From positions 1 through 35,709 of the forward strand of contig CANQJW010000006.1 in NCBI GenBank assembly GCA_947624345.1: a stretch of DNA of 35,709 bases. The letters are read 5' to 3'. The notes beneath the pieces were generated by a model that saw nothing but the letters and a program-made list of their open reading frames with translations, was not told the DNA's origin and made no database searches. The position numbers were made by a program, and so were the translations under genes. This document shows positions 6,930 to 15,437 of the stretch, in pieces; within the stretch, counting starts at the first letter, position 1; each line of letters opens with the position of its first letter. This DNA comes from an uncultured Clostridia bacterium (GTDB lineage Bacteria; Bacillota; Clostridia; Oscillospirales; Ruminococcaceae).

Positions 6930-8060
6930 TCAAACGCTTGCTCCCTTTCCTATAAACATAGGATAATCGTCAGATGAAATCAATGTCCTGTCGTTGCCGA
7001 CAGATACATTCTTATCGGTAATAACATTTTTGATTTCGCTTCCGTCGCCTATTATTGTATCCTGCATTAAAATTGAATTTTTGACAGTTACTCCCTTGCC
7101 GACATTTACCCCTCTGAATAAAACAGAGTTCTCAACCGTTCCTTCTATAACGCAGCCGTCGGCAATAAGTGAGTTTTTAACATGGCTGTTAAGCCCATAC
7201 TTAGCCGGTGGGTTATCCCTTACCTTAGTATAGATAGATCTTCTTGGATTGAACAGCTCTTTGCAGTTCTCCAGATTGAGAAGATCCATATTAGCATCAA
7301 AGTAGCTCTTTTCGCTGTAAATTTTCTTGAAATAACCTGAATATTCATAGGCTACGATTTTAATATCATTCAGCTTACTCTGTAAAATATCTCTCTCAAA
7401 GCTGTATCTTCCCTGTGCAATAGCCGTCTGTACCAGATCAATAAGAAAATTCTTTTTCATTAGGAACATATTAAGGCTAAGTGTACAAACGCCTGACAGA
7501 TTAGGAGCAATAAGCACATCTTTAACTACATTGTTATCATCAACCGTAAGCACTGTGCTTTGTTTGATAAGCTCTGTGTTATGCTGTCCTGTATGTGCAA
7601 TGCAGGTTATATCAGCTCCGCTTTCAATATGAGCCGACAAAACAGGCTTGTAATCAATATTAGCAACCACATCGCAATCGGACATCAAGATATATTCAGC
7701 ATGAACGCTCTTTATGAAGTTAAGCACTCCATAAATCGCCTCAAGCCTTCCACGATATAGCTTGCTCTCTACATTGCTGAACGGCGGAAGCAGGTAAAGT
7801 CCTCCCTTTTTTCTGGACAAATCCCACTCTCTGCCTGTTCCTAAGTGATCTATAAGCGACTGGTAATTATACTTTGTGATAACCCCGACAGTCGAGATTC
7901 CGCTGTTTACAAAGTTAGAAAGCGGAAAGTCTATCAATCTGTATCTTCCGCCGAAAAGGATAGAGCCCATTGTTCTATCTTTCGCAAGATCCTTGACTGT
8001 CATATCGTGCATATTTGCAAACACCAGTCCCAAAACCTTTCCCATATTAGACGTTCCCAT
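6930..8060 (-). CDS. glgD: glucose-1-phosphate adenylyltransferase-like subunit GlgD
   Basis: GlgD is the companion subunit of GlgC in Firmicutes ADP-glucose pyrophosphorylase and raises its activity. The 376-residue protein keeps the GlgC scaffold (FGGRYRLIDFPLSNFVNSGI at 36-55, MSDCDVVANIDY near 126-137, C-terminal left-handed beta-helix hexapeptides) but has lost the GGxGxRL nucleotide-binding loop, which reads FANMHDMTVKDLAKDR. That loss is the usual sign that the subunit is regulatory rather than catalytic. GAGG precedes the ATG by about ten bases. The gene follows glgC after 15 bases. Confidence 0.95.
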   Translation of the reverse strand: MGTSNMGKVLGLVFANMHDMTVKDLAKDRTMGSILFGGRYRLIDFPLSNFVNSGISTVGVITKYNYQSLIDHLGTGREWDLSRKKGGLYLLPPFSNVESKLYRGRLEAIYGVLNFIKSVHAEYILMSDCDVVANIDYKPVLSAHIESGADITCIAHTGQHNTELIKQSTVLTVDDNNVVKDVLIAPNLSGVCTLSLNMFLMKKNFLIDLVQTAIAQGRYSFERDILQSKLNDIKIVAYEYSGYFKKIYSEKSYFDANMDLLNLENCKELFNPRRSIYTKVRDNPPAKYGLNSHVKNSLIADGCVIEGTVENSVLFRGVNVGKGVTVKNSILMQDTIIGDGSEIKNVITDKNVSVGNDRTLISSDDYPMFIGKGASV

Positions 8061-8075
8061 AAAAGCTCATCCTCT

Positions 8076-9284
8076 CTACATATTCTCTGAAATAATCTGC
8101 TTCGGTGCAACAACTGCACCCGACGAAATCTTGATATCCTGACCTACTACTGCAACTCCCCACTCGTCTCTGTTCGGCATTTCCTCAGGGCGTCTTCCAA
8201 TGTGTGCGCCCTCGCATATCTCTGAATTTTCGCCTATTATTGCATACTCAACCTTTGCGCCTGAACGGATAACCGCGCCAGGCATAATAATCGAATCGGT
8301 AACAATTGCGTCCTTTTCAATGGTTACGCCGTCGGATAGCATCGAAAAGTCAACCGTTCCGTCAATAATACAGCCATCGGTAACCATCGAATTCTGTATC
8401 CTAGCGTTCTTTCCTATAATCTGTGGCGGAAGACCCGTGTTTCTAGAAAAAATCTTCCACGACTGATCGTATAAATCTATAGGAATATTTGGGTTAATCA
8501 AATCCATATTAGCATCCCAAAGGCTATCGATAGTTCCAACATCTTTCCAATAGCCGTCAAAGCGGTAAGCATAAAGCTTCTGACCGTCATTTAACATTGC
8601 GGGAATTATATCCTTTCCGAAGTCCTTGGAATTATTCTCCGATTTATCGTTCTCATTCTCAATGAGATACTTTTTCAAAATATCAAAGCTGAAAATGTAT
8701 ATTCCCATTGAAGCAAGAGTACTCTTAGGCTCTGCCGGCTTCTCGACAAAATCATTTATCTGCCCGTTCTCATCGGCAAACATAATTCCAAAGCGTGAAG
8801 CCTCGTCGATAGGCACATTGATTACCGCAATGGTAGCAGCGGCTCCCTTTTCCTTGTGGTAACTAAGCATCTTGTCGTAATCCATCTTATAGATATGGTC
8901 GCCTGAGAGAATTATAACATACTCAGGGTCATATCTCTCTATAAATGAGAGGTTCTGATAAATTGCATTTGCAGTTCCTTGATACCAGTTTGCACCCGTC
9001 TGCGACTGATACGGCGCTAAAATATGAACTCCTCCGTGAAGTCTGTCCAAATCCCACGGCTGACCGTTTCCGATATAGTCGTTCATTACCAGCGGTTGAT
9101 ACTGCGTTAAAATGCCCACTGTGTCTATTCCCGAATTTACGCAGTTTGACAGCGGGAAGTCAATAATCCTATACTTTCCGCCAAACGGTACTGCCGGCTT
9201 TGCAACCTTTTGCGTCAGAGCGTAAAGTCTGCTTCCCTGACCGCCTGCCAAAAGCATTGCAACACATTCTTTTTTGTTAAACAT
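8076..9284 (-). CDS. glgC: glucose-1-phosphate adenylyltransferase, catalytic subunit
   Basis: GlgC makes ADP-glucose from glucose-1-phosphate and ATP, the committed step of glycogen synthesis. The 402-residue protein has the intact nucleotide loop [11 protein letters not shown] (10-20), [19 protein letters not shown] (29-47), [10 protein letters not shown] with the metal-binding D129, and a C-terminal beta-helix domain. Length is normal. AGGTG precedes the ATG. It lies ten bases after glgB and 15 before glgD, so the three are one transcript. Confidence 0.97.
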   Translation of the reverse strand: MFNKKECVAMLLAGGQGSRLYALTQKVAKPAVPFGGKYRIIDFPLSNCVNSGIDTVGILTQYQPLVMNDYIGNGQPWDLDRLHGGVHILAPYQSQTGANWYQGTANAIYQNLSFIERYDPEYVIILSGDHIYKMDYDKMLSYHKEKGAAATIAVINVPIDEASRFGIMFADENGQINDFVEKPAEPKSTLASMGIYIFSFDILKKYLIENENDKSENNSKDFGKDIIPAMLNDGQKLYAYRFDGYWKDVGTIDSLWDANMDLINPNIPIDLYDQSWKIFSRNTGLPPQIIGKNARIQNSMVTDGCIIDGTVDFSMLSDGVTIEKDAIVTDSIIMPGAVIRSGAKVEYAIIGENSEICEGAHIGRRPEEMPNRDEWGVAVVGQDIKISSGAVVAPKQIISENM

Positions 9285-9294
9285 ATACTTTCAC

Positions 9295-11289
9295 CTACTT
9301 AACAGCTTTTGATTTAGATTTAACTGTTTTATTTTTATCTGATTTCTCAGCAGTTTTACTCTTTGAAGATTTCCTCTGCGGCTTTCTTCTCTTGAAATAC
9401 ATAACCGAAAATGCAGGTATCTCAATAGTTATCGATTGGTCAAAGCCGTGCATTGCCACAGCAGTTGTCTTTACTGGCTTGTTAGTAACAGGGCTTCCGT
9501 CTGGTGAGGTAGAGTTAAATATCTCCTCATATGTTCCTGCCTCAGGCACACCGAATGAATAAACTTCACGCCCTACCGGAACAAAGTTGCAGACAGCGAT
9601 AATCTCATCACCGTTTTTGTCTATTCTTCTAAATATTATTATGCTCTGCTTGTAGTCATCATTCGATATCCACGAGAAGCCCTCCCATGAATAATCAATC
9701 TCCCACAAAGGCTTATTATCCTTATAGAAATGGTTGAGGTTTTTAACGAACTTCTGAAAATTCCTGTGGTTTTCATAGTTGTCTATCATAAACCACTCTA
9801 GTCCGTTTTCATAATCCCACTCTCTGAACTGCGCAAACTCGCTTCCCATAAACAGAAGCTTCTTTCCGGGGTGGGCCATCATATAAGCAAGTAACGCTCT
9901 CGCCTGTGCAAACTTCTGGTCGATATCACCGAACATTTTATTTACAAGCGAACCCTTTCCGTGAACAACCTCATCATGAGATATAGGCAGAATAAAGTTC
10001 TCAGAAAACGCATAGAAAAACGAGAATGTCAGTGCATTGTGATGATACGCCCTGTTTATAGGATCTTGCGACATATACATAAGCATATCGTTCATCCAGC
10101 CCATATTCCACTTGAAATTAAAGCCCAAGCCTCCGTCGCTTACAGGCTTTGAAACCATTGGCCACGCTGTTGACTCCTCAGCTATCATCATAACCTTAGG
10201 AAACTTTCTGAAGACCTCAGTGTTAAGGGCCTGTAAAAACTCTATTGCCTCCAAGTTTTCATTTCCGCCGTTTTTATTCGGAATCCACTCGTCGTCACGC
10301 CTGTCATAATCAAGATACAACATAGATGCCACTGCATCAACTCTTAACCCATCGACATGATAGTTCTCAAGCCAGTAGGCCGCATTCGAGATAAGAAAAG
10401 ACCTTACCTCACCTTTTCCATAGTCAAACACCTTTGTTCCCCAAGAACGATGCTCGCCCTTTTTGGGGTCAGAATACTCATAGCATGGCTCGCCGTCCCA
10501 CTCAAACAGACCTGCTTCATCTTTTGGAAAATGTGCAGGAACCCAGTCGAGTATCACGCCGATGTCCGCATTGTGGAACATATCAACCATCTTCATAAAA
10601 TCCTCTGGGGTCCCGAATCGTGATGTCGGGGCAAAGTATCCTATAACCTGATAACCCCACGAGCCATCAAAAGGATATTCCGCCAGAGGCATAAACTCAA
10701 CATGAGTATAGCCCATTTCTGTGACATACGGAATCATCTCCTCAGCAAATTTAATATAAGAGAAGAAATTTCCGTCCTCATACTTTTTCCACGAGCCTAG
10801 ATTGACCTCATAAATATTCACGGGAGTATTTAATATATCAGTCTCACTCTTTTTTTTCTGCCACTCGCTGTCAGACCACTTGTAATTATCCAAATCATAA
10901 AGCTTTGTAGCAGTTGCAGGGGCAGTTTCCATATGAGTGCCGTAAGGATCTGCTTTCATAAGCTTCTTACCGGTGCTTGTTGTTACGCAGTATTTATAAA
11001 TATCGTATATCTTAAGGTTAGGTATAAAAGTCTCCCATATCTCTGTGTCAGCAATTCTCTCCATAGGGTTTCTTGTATCGTCCCAGGAGTTGAATTCCCC
11101 CACTACCGAGATCGCTTTAGAGTGTGGTGCCCACACTCTGAAATAATATCCGGATTGTCCGTCCTTTTCACCCTTTATTGATCCAAAAAATTTATACGCC
11201 TCAAAATTTGTTCCATTGTGAAAGAGATGTATAGGTATTTGATAGTTTTCAGGAATTATGTCCATATTGATAAATGCCTTTGCGTGCAA
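9295..11289 (-). CDS. glgB: 1,4-alpha-glucan branching enzyme
   Basis: GlgB introduces alpha-1,6 branches into glycogen. The 664-residue GH13 enzyme has an N-terminal CBM48-like domain (about 30-130, [23 protein letters not shown]), then the catalytic barrel with [23 protein letters not shown] (nucleophile D318), MIAEEST (acid/base near E371) and [11 protein letters not shown]. The last ~30 residues form a Lys/Ser-rich tail not expected in the family. The start appears to be TTG at 11289, four bases after AGGAG; an ATG at 11265 is an alternative but has no ribosome site. It is the first gene of the glg operon. Confidence 0.95.
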   Translation of the reverse strand: MHAKAFINMDIIPENYQIPIHLFHNGTNFEAYKFFGSIKGEKDGQSGYYFRVWAPHSKAISVVGEFNSWDDTRNPMERIADTEIWETFIPNLKIYDIYKYCVTTSTGKKLMKADPYGTHMETAPATATKLYDLDNYKWSDSEWQKKKSETDILNTPVNIYEVNLGSWKKYEDGNFFSYIKFAEEMIPYVTEMGYTHVEFMPLAEYPFDGSWGYQVIGYFAPTSRFGTPEDFMKMVDMFHNADIGVILDWVPAHFPKDEAGLFEWDGEPCYEYSDPKKGEHRSWGTKVFDYGKGEVRSFLISNAAYWLENYHVDGLRVDAVASMLYLDYDRRDDEWIPNKNGGNENLEAIEFLQALNTEVFRKFPKVMMIAEESTAWPMVSKPVSDGGLGFNFKWNMGWMNDMLMYMSQDPINRAYHHNALTFSFFYAFSENFILPISHDEVVHGKGSLVNKMFGDIDQKFAQARALLAYMMAHPGKKLLFMGSEFAQFREWDYENGLEWFMIDNYENHRNFQKFVKNLNHFYKDNKPLWEIDYSWEGFSWISNDDYKQSIIIFRRIDKNGDEIIAVCNFVPVGREVYSFGVPEAGTYEEIFNSTSPDGSPVTNKPVKTTAVAMHGFDQSITIEIPAFSVMYFKRRKPQRKSSKSKTAEKSDKNKTVKSKSKAVK

Positions 11290-11309
11290 AGGTCTCCTTT
11301 CGTTTAGCT

Positions 11310-11372
11310 GTCAGAGGTTAGAAATTATTATTTCTCACAGAAACGATTATATTTCTTAATCTAATCTCTGAC
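11310..11372. repeat. inverted repeat in the glgB leader
   Basis: GTCAGAGGTTAGA (11310-11322) is complementary to 11360-11372 with one mismatch. Inside it AGAAAT-type arms pair further. Placed between the promoter at 11377-11405 and the ribosome site, it would fold into a long hairpin in the mRNA leader. The arms are copies of the TTAGAGGTTAGA repeat family. Confidence 0.65.
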
Positions 11373-11376
11373 TATC

Positions 11377-11405
11377 ATTTTACATTCTTTCGGCTAATTT
11401 TTCAA
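11377..11405 (-). promoter_or_regulatory. promoter of the glgBCD operon
   Basis: On the minus strand TTGAAA (11405-11400) and TAAAAT (11382-11377) are separated by 17 bases. Predicted leader is about 80 nt and includes the inverted repeat at 11310-11372. Confidence 0.7.
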
Positions 11406-11508
11406 TAGTTTTTGTATAAATTTTAGAATTTACACAGAAAATATAATATCACTTTGTTTATATTCACCAAAGAATTAGAGCGCAATACAGCTATGGGATG
11501 TATATGGA

Positions 11509-13797
11509 CTACTTTTTTCCTATTTTACTGCAAATGACGGTTATATCATCAGGCTTCGAGGTGACACTTTTTTCTGTTGCAAGCTCGCCTATTGCCCTTG
11601 AGATTTCCTCAGGGGACATCTTTGCAACCTCCCTCCTATTTCTTAAAACTTCCCTGACAGCACTCTCGATAACACCATCACTGCATACTATCACCAAATC
11701 ATTTTTGAAAAGCTTATTTCTTATCTGATTAACGCTTGTCTCTGACAAAATCCCCAGCGGGAACGCATATCCCTCAATCTTTTTCAGCTCACCGTCTCTG
11801 TAAATATAGCTTGGACCTGCTCCTGCTTTAAGAATATTTAGATAACCTCCGCACAAATCAAACTGCACCAAGTCGAGAGTTGCAAAGGACTCCTCCCAGC
11901 ACTTTACCTGTAATACTGAGTTGAGTAGTCTTACTGTCGTCTCGTCAGACACACCTGCTGTTAATAGCCGTGCGGTGAGGTTTACAGTAAACATCGAATC
12001 TAACCTTGCTCTGTTTCCTTTTCCCATACCGTCCGAGAGGATTATATAGCTCTCTGTGTTGTTTATGGTCAGCTTTTCATAATAATCTCCCGAATGTTGT
12101 CCAGGTTCTCCTGCTGTCTGATAAAACCCCTGTGACAGCGAATAGGTCGGACGCTCTGAGTATTCAAGCCTTGTTGTATCTCCTAATGTAACCTTTCTCG
12201 GCATTTCAAACTCACAGCCTGTTATATCGCTCAGCTCAACTGTCAGCTTTACCACATCTATCCGTGACTGTGAGCTGTAAAAAATCTCTCCTCTTAGCAT
12301 TTTTCGCTCGTCAACATATATACAAGCACGCTGATTCTCTCCGCCAAGACGCCTTACTAGCTCGCTCGCCCTTGTAGATAATCCTACATCAACATTTGAA
12401 AGCTTTGAAACATCTTGTGATATATCGTCTAAAACATTCCCCATTGTTTCAAGCTGAGTTGAAAGAAACTCACGCATTTCTTTGAGCTTTCTCGAAGAAC
12501 TCTGTTCAAACAGCATATTTGTATACATCATATTATATGTATTCGCTAAAAGCTCTTTTCTTATACATTCAGGGTGCTTTTTGTCTATGTCCTCCTCGCT
12601 TAGCTTTTCCAGACACGCAATCTTTCTCTGAAGCTGAGTAAAAACACTTTTTGTCTCGCTCTCTTTTCTATGCCAGCAGATTGCGTTCATCGGACACTCT
12701 CTGCACACGCTATTTTTCACAAGCCTGCCCAATTGCGTCGGGGTAACCTTTTTCTCCATTGCCTCTGTAACGGTAGAAATCTGATTTTTGACATCAGACA
12801 GAGCGTTCGACGCAAAGGAAAGCTTTGATGCAACGGTTTTATTTGAAATTTCAGATGCTTTGTTTGTTCCGCTCACAAGCTTCAGAGCTCCTGTCACCTT
12901 TCCTTCGGGAAGAGCAAGATATATCACAGCACCTGCTATTAAATCGGCAAACAGCTTAAATGTATCAGAGTTCATTCCGATAGTTACAAGTGACACTAGA
13001 GAAACTCCTATAAACACAATGATTATCGCCGCTATTCCGAAAGATGCAAACGCTCCACATATTAGACCCGAAGTCGCAAGAAGCAGAGTGTTCTTTGCAA
13101 GCTCAGGTTCGCAGAGTATCACTCCGCAGGTGGCAAGCGCTCCGCACACTGCACCGCCTATATGCTTATATCTGTTTACAGCAAAAAGCATTATAACTAC
13201 ACCAAAAGCTCGTCCAAGATTTATCCCCAGAATCGAAACGGAAGTCAGTGTTGCGACAAGCATTACATATAGTATACTCAGTCCCACGCCGTTTAAACCC
13301 TTAATGCTGATTGCTCCTGTTTTCTTAAAATTCTCAAAGCAATACTTTGAGAAAAACACAAGGAAGAAACAGAGCATTGCTGCAAAGGTTCTGTAAACAA
13401 TAACCTCAATTCTTGCCGGTATTACAAGGCTGAAAAGAGTTCCGAAAAATAGGGTTACTGCACCTGACATGACCGCTATTGATATAGGCGAATTGTTATA
13501 TGTATTTGGGAAAATAAAAGTCTTTAAAACAACTATAGTTGTCATTGCGCATATGCTTGGTATTCCATCTACAATATTACCGTTTATTACATATGACAGC
13601 ACCGCCGCTATAAACGCCGGGATTGAGTTGAATCCTGATATCGAAACTATCACAATGTTTACCGGCGAATTAAAACCGAGTATATTCCCCTTACTGGATA
13701 TATACCCTAAGACCATTGCAAGTCCCATTAGAGAAAAGCTTTTTATCTTTTCCTCATTTTTTTCTAAAACCTGAAAATTTAACATTCCTATCACCAT
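11509..13797 (-). CDS. spoIIE: stage II sporulation protein E-like serine phosphatase
   Basis: SpoIIE dephosphorylates the anti-anti-sigma factor SpoIIAA in the forespore, releasing sigma-F, and takes part in polar septation. The 762-residue protein (Bacillus subtilis 827) has an N-terminal multi-pass membrane region (about 20-310), a middle regulatory region with a CxxC motif (CRECPMNAICW), and a C-terminal PP2C domain with the metal-binding aspartates D589 (SDGMGKG), D707 (SDGV) and D751 (KPDD). The ATG at 13797 is four bases after GGAG; a GTG at 13794 has better spacing. It is monocistronic and read away from the sulfation cassette terminator. Two Spo0A-box-like repeats lie upstream. Confidence 0.93.
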   Translation of the reverse strand: MVIGMLNFQVLEKNEEKIKSFSLMGLAMVLGYISSKGNILGFNSPVNIVIVSISGFNSIPAFIAAVLSYVINGNIVDGIPSICAMTTIVVLKTFIFPNTYNNSPISIAVMSGAVTLFFGTLFSLVIPARIEVIVYRTFAAMLCFFLVFFSKYCFENFKKTGAISIKGLNGVGLSILYVMLVATLTSVSILGINLGRAFGVVIMLFAVNRYKHIGGAVCGALATCGVILCEPELAKNTLLLATSGLICGAFASFGIAAIIIVFIGVSLVSLVTIGMNSDTFKLFADLIAGAVIYLALPEGKVTGALKLVSGTNKASEISNKTVASKLSFASNALSDVKNQISTVTEAMEKKVTPTQLGRLVKNSVCRECPMNAICWHRKESETKSVFTQLQRKIACLEKLSEEDIDKKHPECIRKELLANTYNMMYTNMLFEQSSSRKLKEMREFLSTQLETMGNVLDDISQDVSKLSNVDVGLSTRASELVRRLGGENQRACIYVDERKMLRGEIFYSSQSRIDVVKLTVELSDITGCEFEMPRKVTLGDTTRLEYSERPTYSLSQGFYQTAGEPGQHSGDYYEKLTINNTESYIILSDGMGKGNRARLDSMFTVNLTARLLTAGVSDETTVRLLNSVLQVKCWEESFATLDLVQFDLCGGYLNILKAGAGPSYIYRDGELKKIEGYAFPLGILSETSVNQIRNKLFKNDLVIVCSDGVIESAVREVLRNRREVAKMSPEEISRAIGELATEKSVTSKPDDITVICSKIGKK

Positions 13798-13849
13798 TGT
13801 ACTCCAAAATTTCTACACATATATCTTTCGGTAGATATTTCAATATTAC

Positions 13850-13881
13850 AATGTCTCAAACAGAAAAAATGTCGCAAACAG
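13850..13881. promoter_or_regulatory. paired Spo0A-box-like direct repeats upstream of spoIIE
   Basis: AATGTCTCAAACAG (13850-13863) and AATGTCGCAAACAG (13868-13881) differ at one position and are 18 bases apart. Their cores TGTCTCA and TGTCGCA differ from the Spo0A box TGTCGAA at two and one positions. They end about 55 bases from the spoIIE start. In Bacillus, spoIIE is transcribed from a Spo0A-activated sigma-A promoter. I could not place convincing -35/-10 elements. Confidence 0.4.
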
Positions 13882-13917
13882 CGTATTACAATAGGTTATA
13901 ATTTGTGACAGAATGTA

Positions 13918-13946
13918 TAAAAAAACCCTTGCATAATCTGCAAGGG
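13918..13946 (-). terminator. terminator of the sulfation cassette
   Basis: An eight-bp stem (CCCTTGCA 13926-13933 with TGCAAGGG 13939-13946) has a five-base loop. On the minus strand it is followed by a run of seven or more T. It lies nine bases after the stop of the sulfotransferase-like gene. Confidence 0.9.
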
Positions 13947-13954
13947 AAAATTCC

Positions 13955-15415
13955 TTATTTTTTAAATATAGTATCTTTAACAGCTGACAGAGGGTGTTTG
14001 ATTTTATATACAACCCTCTCGATTGTCTGTTTTAGTTCCTCATTTTTCTTCTTTAACTCTTCGTTTTTCTTCTTTAACTCTTCGTTTTTCTTCTTTAGCT
14101 CTTCATTTGCTCTTCTCAGCACAAAAATATCGTTCTTCAGACTAAGTATCTGAGAATCCATAGACTTAACCTTATCACGAATAAGCCTTGATTTATTGCT
14201 CTCATCTTTTAAGGCTTCCATCTCATTTTTGTATTCTAGCATCTGTTCGCCTACGCTGGCAATGGCCTTCTTTATCTCATCATTATCTACAGGCTCTTCG
14301 CCTTGATAATCCTTTAAGAATATATCTAAAGAATTCTCTACGCCTGTCTTTTCACACTGAAGCTGTTCTTTTAATTCGTCTATTTCCTTTTTCTGAGCTA
14401 CAGCTATAAGACCGAAAAACCGAATTATATCCTCGTGCATAAAGTCATTCTGAGGTGTCCATCTGGTTGCCGCTCTTGATTTATGAGAAAAGAGCTCATC
14501 GTTTTCTAATCCAAGATACTCTCTGGCAATTGCAGCATTACCCTTAGCATACTTCTTCATAAAGCTGTCCGCCTGATCTTCTGTAAGCATTTCAAAAACA
14601 TTGTCAGGACTCTTTACTCTTTCACATTCCTCCGAAATTTTTCTGAGAAATGAGCGTGTGGAATCCTCGTCAGGAAGAATTGTGTTTATAACCCGTCTTA
14701 TCTCCTGACTGTTTGCAGTTAATGAAGGATTAGTCTCTTCTGTCACTACCTGAAATTCATCAGTGAATTCAATACCAACTGCATCAAGAAAATCAGAATA
14801 TATAGTTCCGCCGTTACCATGAAAACGATTTCTCTCGAAAATCCTGACTATGATATTTTCTTTTCCTATAACCTCTGCTATCTTCTCTAGTAAACCATAA
14901 TAATCAAGAGCAACACCCTTGGGACGATATATGAAGTTATCCCATTTTACTCCAGAATATGAATTCCAACCCTCTTTTATCTGTTGGCTCAGCCACGAAT
15001 TTGCAAACTCATCCTGTCTTCTTAAATAAACTATCGCTTTAATTTGATAATTATTCTGCTCAGCATCTTTTTTCAATTTCTCCCAGAACTTAAACTTATT
15101 TCCGTTTGATGCGTGCCAGATGTTTTCATCGGACAAAATTACATTTCCGTAATTCTCTAACTCATTATGAACGAGCGATAAACCCTCATTCCAGAGAGCT
15201 TCTTCCCTTTCAAAATCCTCCTGTCCGTCAGAGCCTGAAAGCTTACCAACCAGAAAATGTCCGTTTCGTCGTATTTCAACCCTAGGATATTTGAAATCTA
15301 AAATAGGATAGCTGAATCTTTTTTGGTTCAATATTTCCTGATTTTCCATACAGAACTTCTGTATAGATGTCGTAGCTGTCTTGGGAGTTCCTATATGCAG
15401 ATATAATGTTGACAT
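13955..15415 (-). CDS. sulfotransferase-like protein with C-terminal coiled coil
   Basis: The 486-residue protein begins with GTPKTATTS (9-17), the 5'-phosphosulfate-binding loop of PAPS-dependent sulfotransferases. LRRQDEFANSWLS has R132 and S140 eight residues apart, the spacing of the 3'-phosphate-binding Arg/Ser pair. From about 340 to 475 the sequence is a charged coiled coil that includes perfect EELKKKN heptads (about 436-461). There is no signal peptide. It lies 22 bases after cysNC with AAGGAGAA as ribosome site, so it should use the PAPS made by its neighbours. The acceptor (polysaccharide, lipid, small molecule) is unknown. Family membership is fairly secure; substrate is not. Confidence 0.8.
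   Translation of the reverse strand: MSTLYLHIGTPKTATTSIQKFCMENQEILNQKRFSYPILDFKYPRVEIRRNGHFLVGKLSGSDGQEDFEREEALWNEGLSLVHNELENYGNVILSDENIWHASNGNKFKFWEKLKKDAEQNNYQIKAIVYLRRQDEFANSWLSQQIKEGWNSYSGVKWDNFIYRPKGVALDYYGLLEKIAEVIGKENIIVRIFERNRFHGNGGTIYSDFLDAVGIEFTDEFQVVTEETNPSLTANSQEIRRVINTILPDEDSTRSFLRKISEECERVKSPDNVFEMLTEDQADSFMKKYAKGNAAIAREYLGLENDELFSHKSRAATRWTPQNDFMHEDIIRFFGLIAVAQKKEIDELKEQLQCEKTGVENSLDIFLKDYQGEEPVDNDEIKKAIASVGEQMLEYKNEMEALKDESNKSRLIRDKVKSMDSQILSLKNDIFVLRRANEELKKKNEELKKKNEELKKKNEELKQTIERVVYKIKHPLSAVKDTIFKK
14033..14107 (-). repeat. 21-bp tandem repeat encoding EELKKKN heptads
   Basis: About three and a half copies of a 21-bp unit, nearly identical at DNA level, each encode one seven-residue coiled-coil heptad. 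Units of exactly one heptad can be gained or lost without shifting the frame, so the coiled-coil length may vary between strains. Confidence 0.9.
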
Positions 15416-15437
15416 GTTTAGTTCTCCTTAATGCTTA

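Noticed and set aside
12788-13396. 202-residue open frame antisense to spoIIE
   Set aside because: It mirrors the codon bias of the membrane region of spoIIE on the opposite strand, has no ribosome site and no recognisable domain.
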